The translations under genes and the position numbers were made by a program. From the NCBI GenBank assembly GCA_018466975.1, contig CM031558.1:2108001-2172000 (forward strand): 64,000 nt of DNA. The letters are read 5' to 3'. Source of the DNA: Sparassis latifolia (taxonomy: Eukaryota > Basidiomycota > Agaricomycetes > Polyporales > Sparassidaceae). The notes below the pieces were generated by a model. That model saw only the letters and a program-made list of their open reading frames with translations, made no database searches and was not told where the DNA came from. Numbering within the stretch: position 1 is the stretch's first letter; the number at the start of each line of letters is the position of its first letter. Shown here piece after piece: positions 1-11,600 of the stretch.

Positions 1-247
1 TTTTGGGTCAACCAGATCCTGATGAGAGTCACTGTAGAGCGTGAACGAGCGCCAGAGACTAGGGGTGCTGAGTGCAGTCTTGCACCGCAAGCTACATACT
101 CTGCAAAGTAGCAAAGCAGCACCTGCAAGAGTCGGCGCTGGTCCAACCTGATGATGTTCGGAAAGCGAGCAAACCATAATCAAAAGTATTTCGACGAGAA
201 GTTCGACGGGAAGCAGGTTTATCGGAGGAGTGTGTAGACTTCCGGAT

Positions 248-915
248 GGGCCTGGAGATATTGACGCATTTGACGCAGGCGCCAACGCATTGACGTAGTC
301 TGCTTTCTAACGCGCCTCCTTGTCGAGAGGTCGGACAATTTAGGCGGAGCCTAAAGTTTGGTAGTTCTTTCTAATACGGAATCTTAAACCTTTGTGATAC
401 CACGTGATGCAGGTGGCGCTGTAAATCCGCCGAAATTCACGAAGGTCTTCCTGAAGATCCTCTCCACCCTGGTTTGGGCACATCGCAGGTGAGATGAGGT
501 GCTACAATGGATGGGTGATGGAATGGTGAATTTTGCTTGGGCGCGGAGCACAGAGAATAGAGGATTCCTACGAGATTCAAACATGTAATGCCCTCTTGGA
601 CCAGTACAAAGCAGATAAGACTGCAAAGTCTCCCAAATCAATCTCAATTAATATACCCGTTGGAAAGTATTGTATACACATGCAGCACAGGACAATGGGT
701 GCTTCTTGCGCTCGAAACGCGACGCGTTCGGCGCGATTTACAGACGCGTTGTGACAGCACGTGATGTGCCGGTTCGGCAATCAAGACCTCCTAGTAAGAG
801 CCCGTAATAGAAAGCAGACGTCAGACACGGATATCCGAGTGTCTACCATCTGCCCTCGGGAGACTACGTCAAATGCGTGACGCATGGCGTCAAATGCGTC
901 AATCTTCCTAGGCCC
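248..915. mobile_element. Non-autonomous TIR DNA transposon, Mutator-like ends (copy 1)
   Basis: This stretch is bounded by a 9-bp direct repeat, CTTCCGGAT, at 239-247 and 916-924, which reads as a target-site duplication. The ends are imperfect inverted repeats of about 55 bp: both begin GGGCCT, then share ATTGACGCATTTGACGC, and finish with TTGACGTAGTCT at about 301. Inside lies a core (296-866) that recurs at 15137-15718 with about 97% identity by eye. There is no transposase and no long conserved reading frame, so it would depend on an enzyme encoded elsewhere. A 9-bp duplication with long inverted ends is typical of the Mutator superfamily; that class is inference. Copy 1 has a 19-bp deletion near 830 and a short insertion near 315 relative to copy 2. 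Confidence 0.75.
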
Positions 916-924
916 CTTCCGGAT

Positions 925-1976
925 GGAGTAATGAGGGCGCCGACCAGTGGCGAAATATCTGAACTTGCATCCAATCTACATCAGCTGAAGCACAGCAGTC
1001 TGTCGAGGTTGAATCCGCTGCGTCCAGAGAACATTAGGCATGACAAGTTGTGGCTTATCAGAATATCACACCACAAGCTCGACATCACCGCTACAATCTT
1101 CAAGTTCCATCTCGTGGCCCATGCCAGTGATGCACGAGCCCTACGCGGTGCAGTGGAGATGAATCGGAGATGGATCAGAGATGAATAACCACAGGTGGAA
1201 CCTGGAGGTGAGTGCGTCAGGGACGTTCACGCCAGGCTTTATGGAACATCCTGAAACGACAAACTACATAAACCCACTTACCAAAATAGCGTGAGTTAGG
1301 TCCAACGCGGATATCCTGTCAGAGGTACACGTTATTCTGACTACGCCAGAGGACAAGCAGTGAAATCCACTACAGACATTTTGCCAGAGAAAGCATGGAG
1401 TACATTGCTAATAAGCTTACTCGAATTCAGTGGGCACTCTCGAGCCAATCGAGAAACTATGAATCAAGTTGTGTCTGATTGCAATTGAACTTCATTTTAA
1501 ATTAGAAATGAGCGCTTGTTGAGTGTGAGCTTGGACAAGTGGATCATGGCCGCCCGCAGGAAGCCCGCTGTACTTACATGCATGTGTCTTTATCTTAGAC
1601 GTCGACCACAAAACAACACTTCGCAACCAAGCTCTTGTCCCAATTTGCTTGTCCCTCTGAACTTGCAGCATCCACAAGGTTGGGAGAGCACTCGTGACAA
1701 CTTGAGTTAACGTTTCTGTGTACGTAGAGAGCAAACGACGGGGACCGAGATTGCAATGGATCTGGAGCATAGTGCAGAAAGCGTACAAGTGGTATAAGAT
1801 GCTAATGATATACATAGATCATGGGGCTGAATGATAGAGAGAAAACAGGAGACGTATGAGTTCAATGGAGGGTGGTTTCACTTTAGCTCCTTCAGTTGCG
1901 GTAAGAACGAATAATCGGAAAACGAACGTAGAGATACCTGCAACTGCTCCAGTAGTGAATATCCCTCTAGAGGTCC
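925..1976. other. Intergenic, no supported gene
   Basis: About 1 kb between the transposon copy and the 3' end of the next gene. Open frames on both strands are short, lack recognisable motifs and do not splice into anything conserved. I see nothing else here. Confidence 0.5.
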
Positions 1977-3794
1977 TCAATATTCGTCCGGAATTTCTGC
2001 CACTTCATCCGGTATGATTGCAATGCTCGCCGGTCGGGGTTTGGTTTCCAGGAGATTGACGATATCCTCGACGTCCGTCCCAGTCTTCCCATTTACGTGG
2101 GCATCATCAGCGAAAAAAATGTCGCCTTTCTCGTGATTATGGTCGTGGACTTCTCCTTCAACATGCTCATCCTCATTTAAATCGGCAACTTCAGATGTAA
2201 CTTCGACATGCACGGAGTCGTGATCGGAGTAGTGATGGGGCGTATCAGATAATGTTTCATGGACAGCCTCATCGGTAACTGACTCTGTTGTGATGTGCTC
2301 GAGCGGCCCTGACTCGGAAGTGTGCGACAGTTCATCCAAATAATCGTCCACAGGGGCTGTAACTTCGGGTCTGTCGTTTGCTTCCTCCACCCCCATGGCA
2401 TGCACCTCCTGCACGATCGCTTCTTTATCAGATCCGTCCGCGTGATGGACCTCAGGCTCCTCCGTGAATTCCGCAGTATGCTCGGGTTCGTCCACTAGCG
2501 TGCTCGTTGATTCTTCGTGTTGATGCTCCGGGACCTCCTCGGGATGCTCCTTGACCTCCGACTCCACAGCGCGCTCATCCGCTGCGGAAGCAGTAACAGT
2601 CGCAAGCGCCGCAGCTTTCTTCGCAGGCGCCTTCGCTGCAGCTCCGCCACGAGTCTTGGCAGCCATCCCCCTTGTCGGTGCCGCACCCCTGCCTGACACC
2701 TTCCCGCCTCTCGCGTGTGCAGCTGGAGGGGGGAGCGTCGGCGTGCGCACCTTAGAGATGCTGGAGGCAGTCGGCTTGCTAAGCCTCTCCAGCGTAGCGA
2801 GACCCACGGTTGGCTTCCTGGTTGGCGTCGGAGGTACGGGAGAACTCGCGTTGCGTGCCTTAGCGAGAGAGGCAGCTGTAGGTGCGAATAGCCCTGACGC
2901 AGGCGTCTTCGGTCGCGCTACCGAAGAGGGAGTCTTGGGGCGAGACGCAGACGGAGTCTTAGGACGCGGCACGGAAGGGGTCTTGGGGCGAGCTGGAGTG
3001 GTCGGCGCGGGTGGACGGTGCGGCGTTGTCGAGGACGGGCGAGGTTTAGCCGCAGCTGCTGGCGTGTTCGAAGACGACCTCGTAATCGGTGTCGAGGTAG
3101 ACGCCGACAATGTATTCTGAAACGAACTTGGCGGGGACCGTGCAGGTGTACGAACAGGTGCTCGGGTGGCGGCAGCACTTCTAGCGGGCGTAGACTTCGA
3201 CGGAGTAACGGGAGTACGCGCAGGCGGAGCCGCTCCGATCGAAGACTGCCGCTGCGGTACTGTCTTTGGCACAGGAACAGCCGTCTCTACCGGAGGAGGG
3301 GGGACAGGTTCCGCAGCGATCACATCCTCTGAGGAAAAGGGTGCGGCCTCTCGAACGAGAAGGGCAGCGGGTTCTGGTGGAGAGATCGGCAACTGAGACT
3401 TTCGCTTCATCTCTTCATTCTGTGGCTCAACAGGAACAGTAGAAGGAACAGGCCTGGATTTGGGAGGCCATTCGCGCTTCTCCTTGATCTCTTCCTTGGC
3501 TGCATCGCCCACGACGAACGACACGGCACTTGACGGACGAGAAGCGCTGGGAGACGTGAAAGACTGCCGCTTATTCTGCTCCTCGAAGCGTCCTATGAGA
3601 TTGGCGACGCTCTGACGCGGTCGCTCGTCTGGCAGCGGCCTGGCAGTGCAAGACGAGATGATTAGGCTCGATGATCGGGACAGATGGGGAGCGCACTGCA
3701 CATTTTCTGCGACAAATGCTTGAAAGCTGGGTGCGTGAACGGCGGCGATAATTAAGAGCAGGCTGCCCTCGCCGGCGAGAGCAATGAATAACAC
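1977..3794 (-). CDS. Low-complexity Pro/Ser/Ala-rich protein, function unknown
   Basis: This is a long open frame of about 600 codons ending in IPDEY. Its N-terminal part holds VANLIGRFEEQNKRQS. A basic middle follows, rich in Pro, Ser, Thr and Ala, with PKTPS repeated four times (SRPKTPS, VARPKTPAS). The C-terminal third is acidic and His/Glu-rich and ends with a more ordered segment, VEDIVNLLETKPRP. No catalytic domain is visible. The basic, proline-rich middle resembles microtubule- or nucleic-acid-binding tails, but that is only inference. The true start is unresolved: the first in-frame codon is GTG, and a good acceptor (cttgcactgccag, near 3648) suggests that an upstream exon, possibly starting near 3950, joins just before PLPDERPRQS. 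The other strand is also open because of the composition. Confidence 0.6.
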   Translation of the reverse strand: MLFIALAGEGSLLLIIAAVHAPSFQAFVAENVQCAPHLSRSSSLIISSCTARPLPDERPRQSVANLIGRFEEQNKRQSFTSPSASRPSSAVSFVVGDAAKEEIKEKREWPPKSRPVPSTVPVEPQNEEMKRKSQLPISPPEPAALLVREAAPFSSEDVIAAEPVPPPPVETAVPVPKTVPQRQSSIGAAPPARTPVTPSKSTPARSAAATRAPVRTPARSPPSSFQNTLSASTSTPITRSSSNTPAAAAKPRPSSTTPHRPPAPTTPARPKTPSVPRPKTPSASRPKTPSSVARPKTPASGLFAPTAASLAKARNASSPVPPTPTRKPTVGLATLERLSKPTASSISKVRTPTLPPPAAHARGGKVSGRGAAPTRGMAAKTRGGAAAKAPAKKAAALATVTASAADERAVESEVKEHPEEVPEHQHEESTSTLVDEPEHTAEFTEEPEVHHADGSDKEAIVQEVHAMGVEEANDRPEVTAPVDDYLDELSHTSESGPLEHITTESVTDEAVHETLSDTPHHYSDHDSVHVEVTSEVADLNEDEHVEGEVHDHNHEKGDIFFADDAHVNGKTGTDVEDIVNLLETKPRPASIAIIPDEVAEIPDEY

Positions 3795-4044
3795 GACTGC
3801 AGAACAACTTGAACGAACGATGTGACTCTGGTTGCGTGATGGCGTTGTCAGATCCAGTGCCGCGAAGCATATTCACGGGTTGAAGCCTGCTTTGAAAACG
3901 CTGGAAAGCGGCACATTTTCGGAGTTTGAACGCGATGTAACATCCATTTGAAGATGAAACTAATGAGGACTAGTATTGTACAGGCGCCCATTTGGGACCT
4001 TTAATGCGAAGGGAGAAAACATGCAGAAACGGCATTCATCCATC

Positions 4045-4947
4045 CTATGGCAACCACTTCTCGACAATGTCCATCAACCTCCGAGCTGCATCCCCTTCTC
4101 TCCAAAAGTGGGTAGCACCGTCAATCTTCACTACCTTCAGCCTGCGTTCCACACCATTGGCTCCGGAAACCTCTAACAGACTCTTCGACCACGTCTCGTA
4201 GCTCTCCGAATCTGTGAACTCGTCGTCGTCGCCAAACAGTATAAGGACATTCGAATGTGGGTCCTGAATCAGCGCCTCCAGCGCGCTCGTATAAGCCTTG
4301 CCCCGGAAAGCGGTCAGCCAGTGCCGTGGTCCGAGGGGGTACGACAGCAGGACGTGCGATGTCTTCACGTTCGGAAGGACGGGAAGGACGGACGCGATCA
4401 GCGACCCGTACGAATAACCCTGCAGACGCGTCAGGTCGCGAAAAAGTGCGAAACAATAGAGTTTCTAAAGGACATACCATTACCACCAGCGATACGACGG
4501 CCGGCACGACGCTGAGGGCCCACTGCACGACTTCCTTCAGGTCCTGCGCCTCGCGACTGCCCGTCAGAGATGCCCATCCAGACGACTTGCCGACTCCGCG
4601 CGAGTTGTACCGCAGGACGTGATAGCCCCTTTCAAGCAGCGGTCCGACGAGTATGTGCAGAACGCTTCGATCATATTTGCAGCCAACATAGCCAGTACCA
4701 GCAGCGCAGTACGATCGGACGTTAAATTAACCAGACAGTCCAGTAGTTGAAGTAGACAGCAGACGCACGGATCGTCCATTCTTCCGCCCAGCCTTGACCA
4801 AGGATGCAGGCAGATCGCGAGCTTGCTCTCGGCTGGTTCTGAGTCGCCTTCAACTGAACTTACACTCGAAGCAGAAACAGGCGGCCGCGATAGAGCATAC
4901 TCTATGGTTGTTCCCGAAGGCAGTAGAGTCGTATCATGGGAAGACAT
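4045..4947 (-). CDS. Alpha/beta-hydrolase, three exons
   Basis: Three exons join in frame. Exon 1 starts at ATG 4947 (MSSHDTTLL) and ends GGRMDDP. Exon 2 reads VLHILVGPLLERGYHVLRYN, then SRGVGKSSGW. Exon 3 begins at the nucleophile elbow GYSYGS (G-x-S-x-G). The acid is probably in LILFGDDDEFT and the histidine in DGATHFW, so the Ser-Asp-His triad appears complete. The protein is about 225 residues, typical of small CocE/S33-like serine hydrolases found across fungi. There is no signal peptide or membrane segment, so it is probably cytosolic. The substrate cannot be read from the sequence. The intron before GYSYGS begins GTATGT and ends CTGCAG, placing the catalytic serine just downstream of a splice junction. 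Confidence 0.8.
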
Positions 4948-5742
4948 GTCTGAGGTCCAGACATGCAAGTCCTATCCGGACTCAAAAAGATAAAGCGATA
5001 AGCATTCGTGCCAGGGCGTGGGGACGCAGGACCGATTATACTTCGTACAAATCGACAGGGAGTATACGCACAGTAGCTACAGAGATACGGGTTACAATGG
5101 AATAAATACACGGAATTCCTTACACCAAACTTGAACCATAAAATATAAGAACCAAAGCCGAGGCAATACTAAATTACAACAATGAACGAACGAACGAACA
5201 AATGCAAGAGAGTCCACCATCTCAACCGAAGTAAACACCACCACCAGCCTTCCATCTCGAACCGACATATGCTGGAGGAGAAAGGTTTTGGGGCAATGGA
5301 TGCCACGAATCGCTCTGTGCCAAAATAGACCGAGGAGAATAGAACTTGCACAAGAGACTTTGAATCGACGATCATCTTCTTCCGTATGTCGAGGGTGACG
5401 CCTATCGAGGACGAACATCCGGTGCGGATTGTTCTTTTAAGGTGATGCCGGTGACAAGCATGGGTACGACATCGAGATGAGATGCCGTCAAAGAGGATAG
5501 AACACCGCGCCTGTCCAGATTTGCGCGACATGAAGGCAGAATGCGCGATGCGCGTGATCAGCTATGAATACAGCGAAACAGCCAGCGGTTTCGGTTCGGT
5601 TACAAGATGATACAATGCGAAGAGTTGAATCTGCTGTTGTGATGAATGTCGCACTTGCAAGGTAGCGACAAGAACGAGTGAGGGATACGGGTGACATGGA
5701 TCAGGAGAGTCGCACCAAAGGGAGAAGTACGATACAGTTTCA
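4948..5742. other. Intergenic, no supported gene
   Basis: About 800 bp between two minus-strand genes. It must hold the promoter of the hydrolase and the 3' end of the next gene upstream on that strand. Overlapping short frames on the minus strand between 5092 and 5700 carry no motifs and are judged chance. Confidence 0.45.
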
Positions 5743-6540
5743 TTAGTTGAAACCGTCGAAGTGCCCCGACAGGATGCGTTCACCCATGGGCGATGGCGCT
5801 CGCGGGGGCCTTGGCGCACTCGGGTTGACAGTATTCGCCCGCCGCGGTCTACGAGGAGTTGTATCCACAGCGGGCGAGTTAGGTGGCGTACTTGGGCGCT
5901 GCGTGGTCGAAGCCGCGGTAGCACCATTAGCTCCACTGGCTGGCTTCAAATTGGGAAACTGTGGCTACAAGCGTGAACAATCAATACCATATTCACAGCA
6001 GAAAGAAGTTAGGAGTATACCCTGGCGAGTGTGCCGCCCAAGGATAGACGGCGTAAAAGACCTGCCGCTCTCTCCTGTTGGGTGCCCGATACAGGAGGGG
6101 GCTGGGCAAAACGCTCGCCCCCAGCCCACGCAGTGCTCGCGCGACGACCATGCTTCGTAGCCTTGCTCTCGTTATCAGCCACCTCATCATCTGCGTGAAG
6201 GAGTTAAATTAATGCGGAAGGCAGGTACACTGTATGAAGATTAACCTTCCGGTACAGGAACACCGACGTTACGCCGGAATGGGAATGTAGTGCTTGCAGA
6301 CTTCGGTGACTGCCCACTCAAAAAATAGGACAAGATAGGGGAAGTCGTAGAAGACATGGGTATGATGTGAGGCTGGGTACCTGGAAACCCGGACTGTGGG
6401 GGGGGAGAACTCGGTGAAGGAGATGAATCGTCGGAAGAGGATGAGTCTGAGGCCGAGTCCGAACGACGACGAGGTTGGCGATGCGGATCAATGGCAATTG
6501 GCTTGGAGTGGCGAACGTTGTTGCTGTCGTTAGAAGACAT
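5743..6540 (-). CDS. Small disordered protein with two RRxS sites
   Basis: Three exons join cleanly: ATG 6540 (MSSNDSNN) to PVPE, then DDEVADNES to TLAR, then FPNLKPAS to the stop at 5743. The product is about 226 residues, rich in Ser, Pro and Arg and without a folded domain. Two basophilic kinase consensus sites, RRAS (about residue 115) and RRLSLGG (about 145), lie in exon 2. RRxS is the classic protein kinase A target, so cAMP control is a reasonable inference. The C-terminus, SPMGERILSGHFDGFN, looks like a conserved short motif. Splice signals (GTTAAT...CACGCAG and GTATAC...CCACAG) and unbroken frames argue that it is real. I recall similar uncharacterised fungal proteins but cannot name the family. 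Confidence 0.7.
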
Positions 6541-8688
6541 TATTTCGATGAAAAGGACGCTTGCAATGGTCGATACGGTGGGCAGGAAAGAGAGGGGTTT
6601 GACGTAACGCCGGTCGCGCTGCGCTTATGAAGTTAGAGTACAAACTCCGATCTAATGGACTCTTCGATCTGCGTACGTAATCACTGTGGGCTCCACCTGA
6701 TGGGCCAAGTCTCTGGTCGCAGCCGTCCTTCCACGATTGTCCTTGGATTGTCCACCTTCTCCCTGTCGTGCCGTCACTTTCACGAGAAATCCTGAGTCGA
6801 GGTACAGCGTGAGGAGGCAAGTCAATACACTCCCACGTATAAACACACCGCCGACTCAGGTTGATCTGTACGCGTCTCCTTTGGATCACATGCGGCGCAA
6901 CCGGCGATGTCTCATATACAGATCGAAATGGCGGACTCACTTCTGGCTCACTCAGCGCCTGCGGATCCATGCAATGACCAAATTTCGTTAGGCCAGCTTG
7001 AACCCGCGTTGAGGTGTCCACGTGTCGAGATCTCCTCCGCGAGGCAATCGCGACTAATACCTCATTGAACGGTGCCAAACTCTGCGTAGAGAGTGACCAT
7101 CTTTGGGTTGTGCCGATCAGACGAGTCAACCAAGCCGTTTCATGTATGCCGTCTGCCATTCAGATATGCCGTAATGGATTTTATCATGAACAACTTTACT
7201 CGGTCAGTCCCAGCTCCCTGTGTTCGAGAGGAACAATCGTGACAATGGAGATCTTCCTGCCTTCCGTTGTCCATTTGGAGTCTTAGGAAGTTCCAAGGAA
7301 TTCTGGAAGGGTGGAAAGATCTGCTCTTCTGCCTCCGTTGGCACAATTTGTCTGAACTCCACCTCGGTGACTGCTCATCAGCCTGTGCCAACTTGTGAGT
7401 CTCATGCGCACGTATAGGTTCTGAAGTATTAATCGCCTCTATGTTGTTCGTTGACACAGGATGATAATGAGCCTGAGTTGCAGTCCCTTCTCACACTATT
7501 GCCGCTACTTGCCGCCAGTCCTGGTTCATGTGAGATGGAACCATCAACTTCGTGTCAGTTTAAATGAAGACCCATGACCCAGAGTTTGGTACGAGAAGCC
7601 ACTGCTTATCTGACGCCAAAGGTCGGTGCCCTGCAACCCCCTTCTCAATGGTGTGCTTGCGAATTGAAACAGGTCAGCCGAGTGGCACAGCGTATTCTCA
7701 GAGTGTATGTACAATGGAGACCCCGTGCAAAAGATAACAGGAAGCCTGCAGAGATCACGAAGATACAAAGTTCAACGCCCGAAAATATTTCAGCGATGGT
7801 CACTAGGTACGCACACATTTGGATGCGTCGACGAAGCACTGGTTCCAGCGGTCGCGCTCCAGACCTGTTCATTGAACACCGTATCACACGACCTCCAGTC
7901 CGGAAGGCAACCATGGATCAACGGGAACAGTCCAGGTATAGCCCAGAGCAGCTAATTGCCGCTATCATCACCGAGAGAAATGCGAACCGGAATACAAGAT
8001 ACAGTTTGCGCCTCTTTCTTAGAAAGTCTGTCCACAGTGTCCGAAACACGTGTATGAATCGAAGCTTACCTGCATCCATTCCTCTTTGTACTTCCTGAGA
8101 GCACTCTGCCCTCTCGAAAGTCTCGCCCACCTTGCTGAAGTATTCTCGCGGATTGCAACAATTGAAGCGGCAATTGACGAGATGCAGTTGTTTACGCGAG
8201 CTCGCTAGAGTAGCCTGACCTTCAAGAAAAGCATCTGTACGTGCGTCAGTCCTCGAGAAAGAGCTCGTAATCAAGGAAAAGCCAGTCGGTCAAAACAGAG
8301 AATCATCTCAGAGCTGAGTATACAGGCAAATTCAGGGACAACAACTTGAACAAGAAACAAGAACGATCACATGTGCGCGTGTCCGTTTTGGTGAATCATT
8401 ATCCAAACACGGAAGTCGTGGAAGACTGTACTTAGCCGCTGCACATGAACAGAAGAGCTACATGCACGTACACGATGATGAAGTCTCAATTCACCACACA
8501 GCCAAAAAAAATGTCTATCCATCTTTTTTGCTGGACATGTATGGGTGGAACTACAAATCACAGTGCGCTCCATTTTTTCCAGGTTGATCCGGTTCTTCGA
8601 ACAACAGCCATGAGCCCATTGCAATGATATCCTCCAAGAAAGTGACGACGTATATACATACTCTAGTTAACTCGATTCGTGAAAGTCC
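6541..8688. other. Gene-poor interval, no confident gene
   Basis: About 2.1 kb between the small disordered protein and the 3' end of the ABC transporter. Open frames of 209 codons (minus, 6530-7159) and 174 codons (plus, 7574-8098) exist but show no motif and no convincing splicing. On the minus strand some hydrophobic stretches (near 7700-7850 and 7930-7990) could be relics of a membrane protein. I could not assemble them. Confidence 0.4.
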
Positions 8689-11600
8689 CTAATGATGCTC
8701 TACCGCAGCTAATAAGTCCGGCCAGTCGGCGCTTGCTCTACACATCTCCCTGAAGACGCCGCCTAGTTTCGATATTAGAGCCTTTGGGGTGTCAAACTCC
8801 AGTATCTGCCCTCCGCCGAAAACGAGGATTCGATCATAATCCAGGACGGTTTTCAGTCGATGAGCTATGGTGATCACGACGGCGCCACGGAATTCTTCTC
8901 GAATGGTCCGTTGGATCTAACGATGACGATGCGTGAGCGCCTTTGTAGAGGATTTAGTTACTTCTCTCACCTGGTCGTCTAGTTTTGAGTCTATCTGAGA
9001 CGTAGCTTCATCCATGATGATAACGTTGCTATGTCGCAGAACTGCACGAGCGAGGGCTACCAGTTGCCGTTCCCCCGCACTCAGTGAGCCTGTCTGACTG
9101 ATGGGGATATCGAGGGTGACCTCGGATCTCTCAGCCTTCACCGCGGATTGATTCAATATGGATGTCAGATGACATCTCTCCAGCACTTCCCAGCATTCCT
9201 GATCAGAATGTTCCCCGAAGGGGTCAAGGTTTCCCCTGATCGTGCCAGAGAAGAGCGACACGTCTTGGCTGACAATGGTCTGTTGAAATATGGAGAGGTA
9301 ATCACGGAGGGCGACAACATCAGCCTGTCAGAAGAATACTCACAATCCGACTTCTCAAGTCATCTAATCCAATTTTGGTGATATCAATGTTGTCGATTCT
9401 AGGAGGAACCTCACACATATATCATTATAGCAATGTGGAATACAACTCACATTATTTTACCCTCACTCGGTTCGATGATCCTCAACAGGGAAAGCGCGAG
9501 CGTAGATTTACCTGTCAGAATACGCACGCGAATGAGGTTATGCTAAGGTAGAAATGCGCCGCATGGCGTACCAGAGCCCGTTCTACCTACCTGCAGTGCG
9601 ATGTGAGCCAGAAGGTCAACTTGTGACAGAAGCATCACGCACCACTCCAATCTTCTCCGCGGGCTTCACAGAGAATGATACCCGGTGTAGCACCGACGGC
9701 AGGTCTGGAGCATACCTGACAACGAGATCCCGGACGACGAGTTCTCCGTTGCTCGAAGGCCAGTACGCTGGAGGCCTGTTTTCCGGAATAATCTCCGGAG
9801 CCTCTTGAGGCACTGCCAGATACTCCACTATGCGCTCCACAGAGTTGAAATCTAGTTCGAGCATAGCCAGAACCCTAGTATCGCTGTCGGCATACAAACA
9901 CTGAAGAAAACACTCCACACACACCTGACGAGCTGCCGTGACGCATCTGCAAAAATACCTGCTTGAACGATCACCACGGCTGCGAAGCCTGACGAAACCG
10001 AACTCCACAACGCGAAGAGCGTAGTCATAAATACAACCACAGACCCAAGACCTGAGAGTTATACGGGCAAAAAGCCTTCAGCATCCACGCCGATAGTACA
10101 TTATCAACGTATTCACTGACAATCGTATCTCCAGGACAGCCAACCAGTCACCAGCCACTGATAGTGCAATCATATGAATTTGACTCAACCGAAGCATCGA
10201 GGCCACCACCTACATAGACATGATCGAACGACTGAAACTTATCGACCCGTTTGTAGAACCTATCTTGATATCTTTCCTCCATGCCGAACGCGCGCACATG
10301 GGCAAGACCTCTTAGCAGCTCATCAAAACCAGCGAACGCAGGTGACAGAGAGATCGATTCGAGTCGACGCAAATCCCGAGAAGCCTGCACATATGACGGA
10401 GCTATACGGATATAGAGCCACGCGATAATCACTGCGAAGGGAGTAAAAGACGGCACGAGAGAAATGATCACCGTGAACGATGCGAGGAAGTTGAGACCAC
10501 CAGACAAAGCTGCTCTAGCCGAACTCTGGAGAGCGTCGTCGACGGTGTTTATGTCCGAAGTGAACCTGTTGAGTATGCGGCCAATTGGAGTGACGTCAAA
10601 GAATCGAGCAGGCGCCCTTGCAAGCCTTTGTAGCATCGAGATGAACAACACGCGAGACGCTTGAAGACTTGCATAGTAGCCGATGGTGATATAAGCAAGG
10701 ACAGAGAACGCTCCTGACAGTGAAATCAACAAGAGTATCATCAGCCATGGCTTCACGTCCACATCCGGCGGCGGGAGGCTTTCCCAGATAGCTGAAATGT
10801 TCGAAATCTTCCTGAAGTAGACACCGACTGAAGGTTCAGAATCTTCATATGCTTCGCCCCACTTGGCCAAAAAGAACTAAACAAGAATTAACCGTGAGCT
10901 TTTGCTAATAAGTACGAGGATGAGAACTCACTTGGTTACCAATGGTGATAAGGCGAATCAACAGCATAAGAAGAATGGTGAGGAACCAAGAGAACAGACC
11001 GGCGGCACGGACGTAGGTCAGATACGTATGTATCGAGACTCTACCTTCCGCGCGAGCTTCTGCTTCAATCAACTTGCCATCGGAAATTATCGCCTTGGGT
11101 TGTGCTTCGTCCTCTTGCACCTGGAGATCAGCTTCATTCTCGACTTCTTTGGTCGACGATTGGGGCTCTCCTTCAGCCATGTCTTCCGCTTCAACCACCT
11201 TGTCAAGCTGGCCTTGTTCTTGCAATTCTTGCACGGAACCTTGGCGTAAGACGGTCCCACTGGAAAGTTCCACGAGGTACGATGCCAACGGCAGACAGAG
11301 ACTGATATGGTGAGTAACAAGAATTATCGTCCGATCACGAGCAAGCTCCCTGACAGAGCATTCTTCACCAAGTGCTGTGCCGTGTGCATGTCTACTGCCG
11401 CGAGGCTGTTAACAGAGAGGATCCATCGAGTCATGCATGCGTCTTCTCGGGAGAGGACTTACGGGTCATCAAGTATTATACACTGATAACCGGCCGGATT
11501 AGGATCGTGTTGAATGGAAAATTCCGTGACTTACTGTGGCTTGAGAGTACAGCGCACGCGCCAGCGCGATCCGAGCGCGCTGGCCACCCGACAACGTGAT

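Noticed and set aside
6530..7159. 209-codon open frame on the minus strand
   Set aside because: No motif, overlaps the start of the neighbouring gene, and its composition looks like chance. Length alone is not enough.
7574..8098. 174-codon open frame on the plus strand
   Set aside because: No recognisable motif, no splicing or promoter support.
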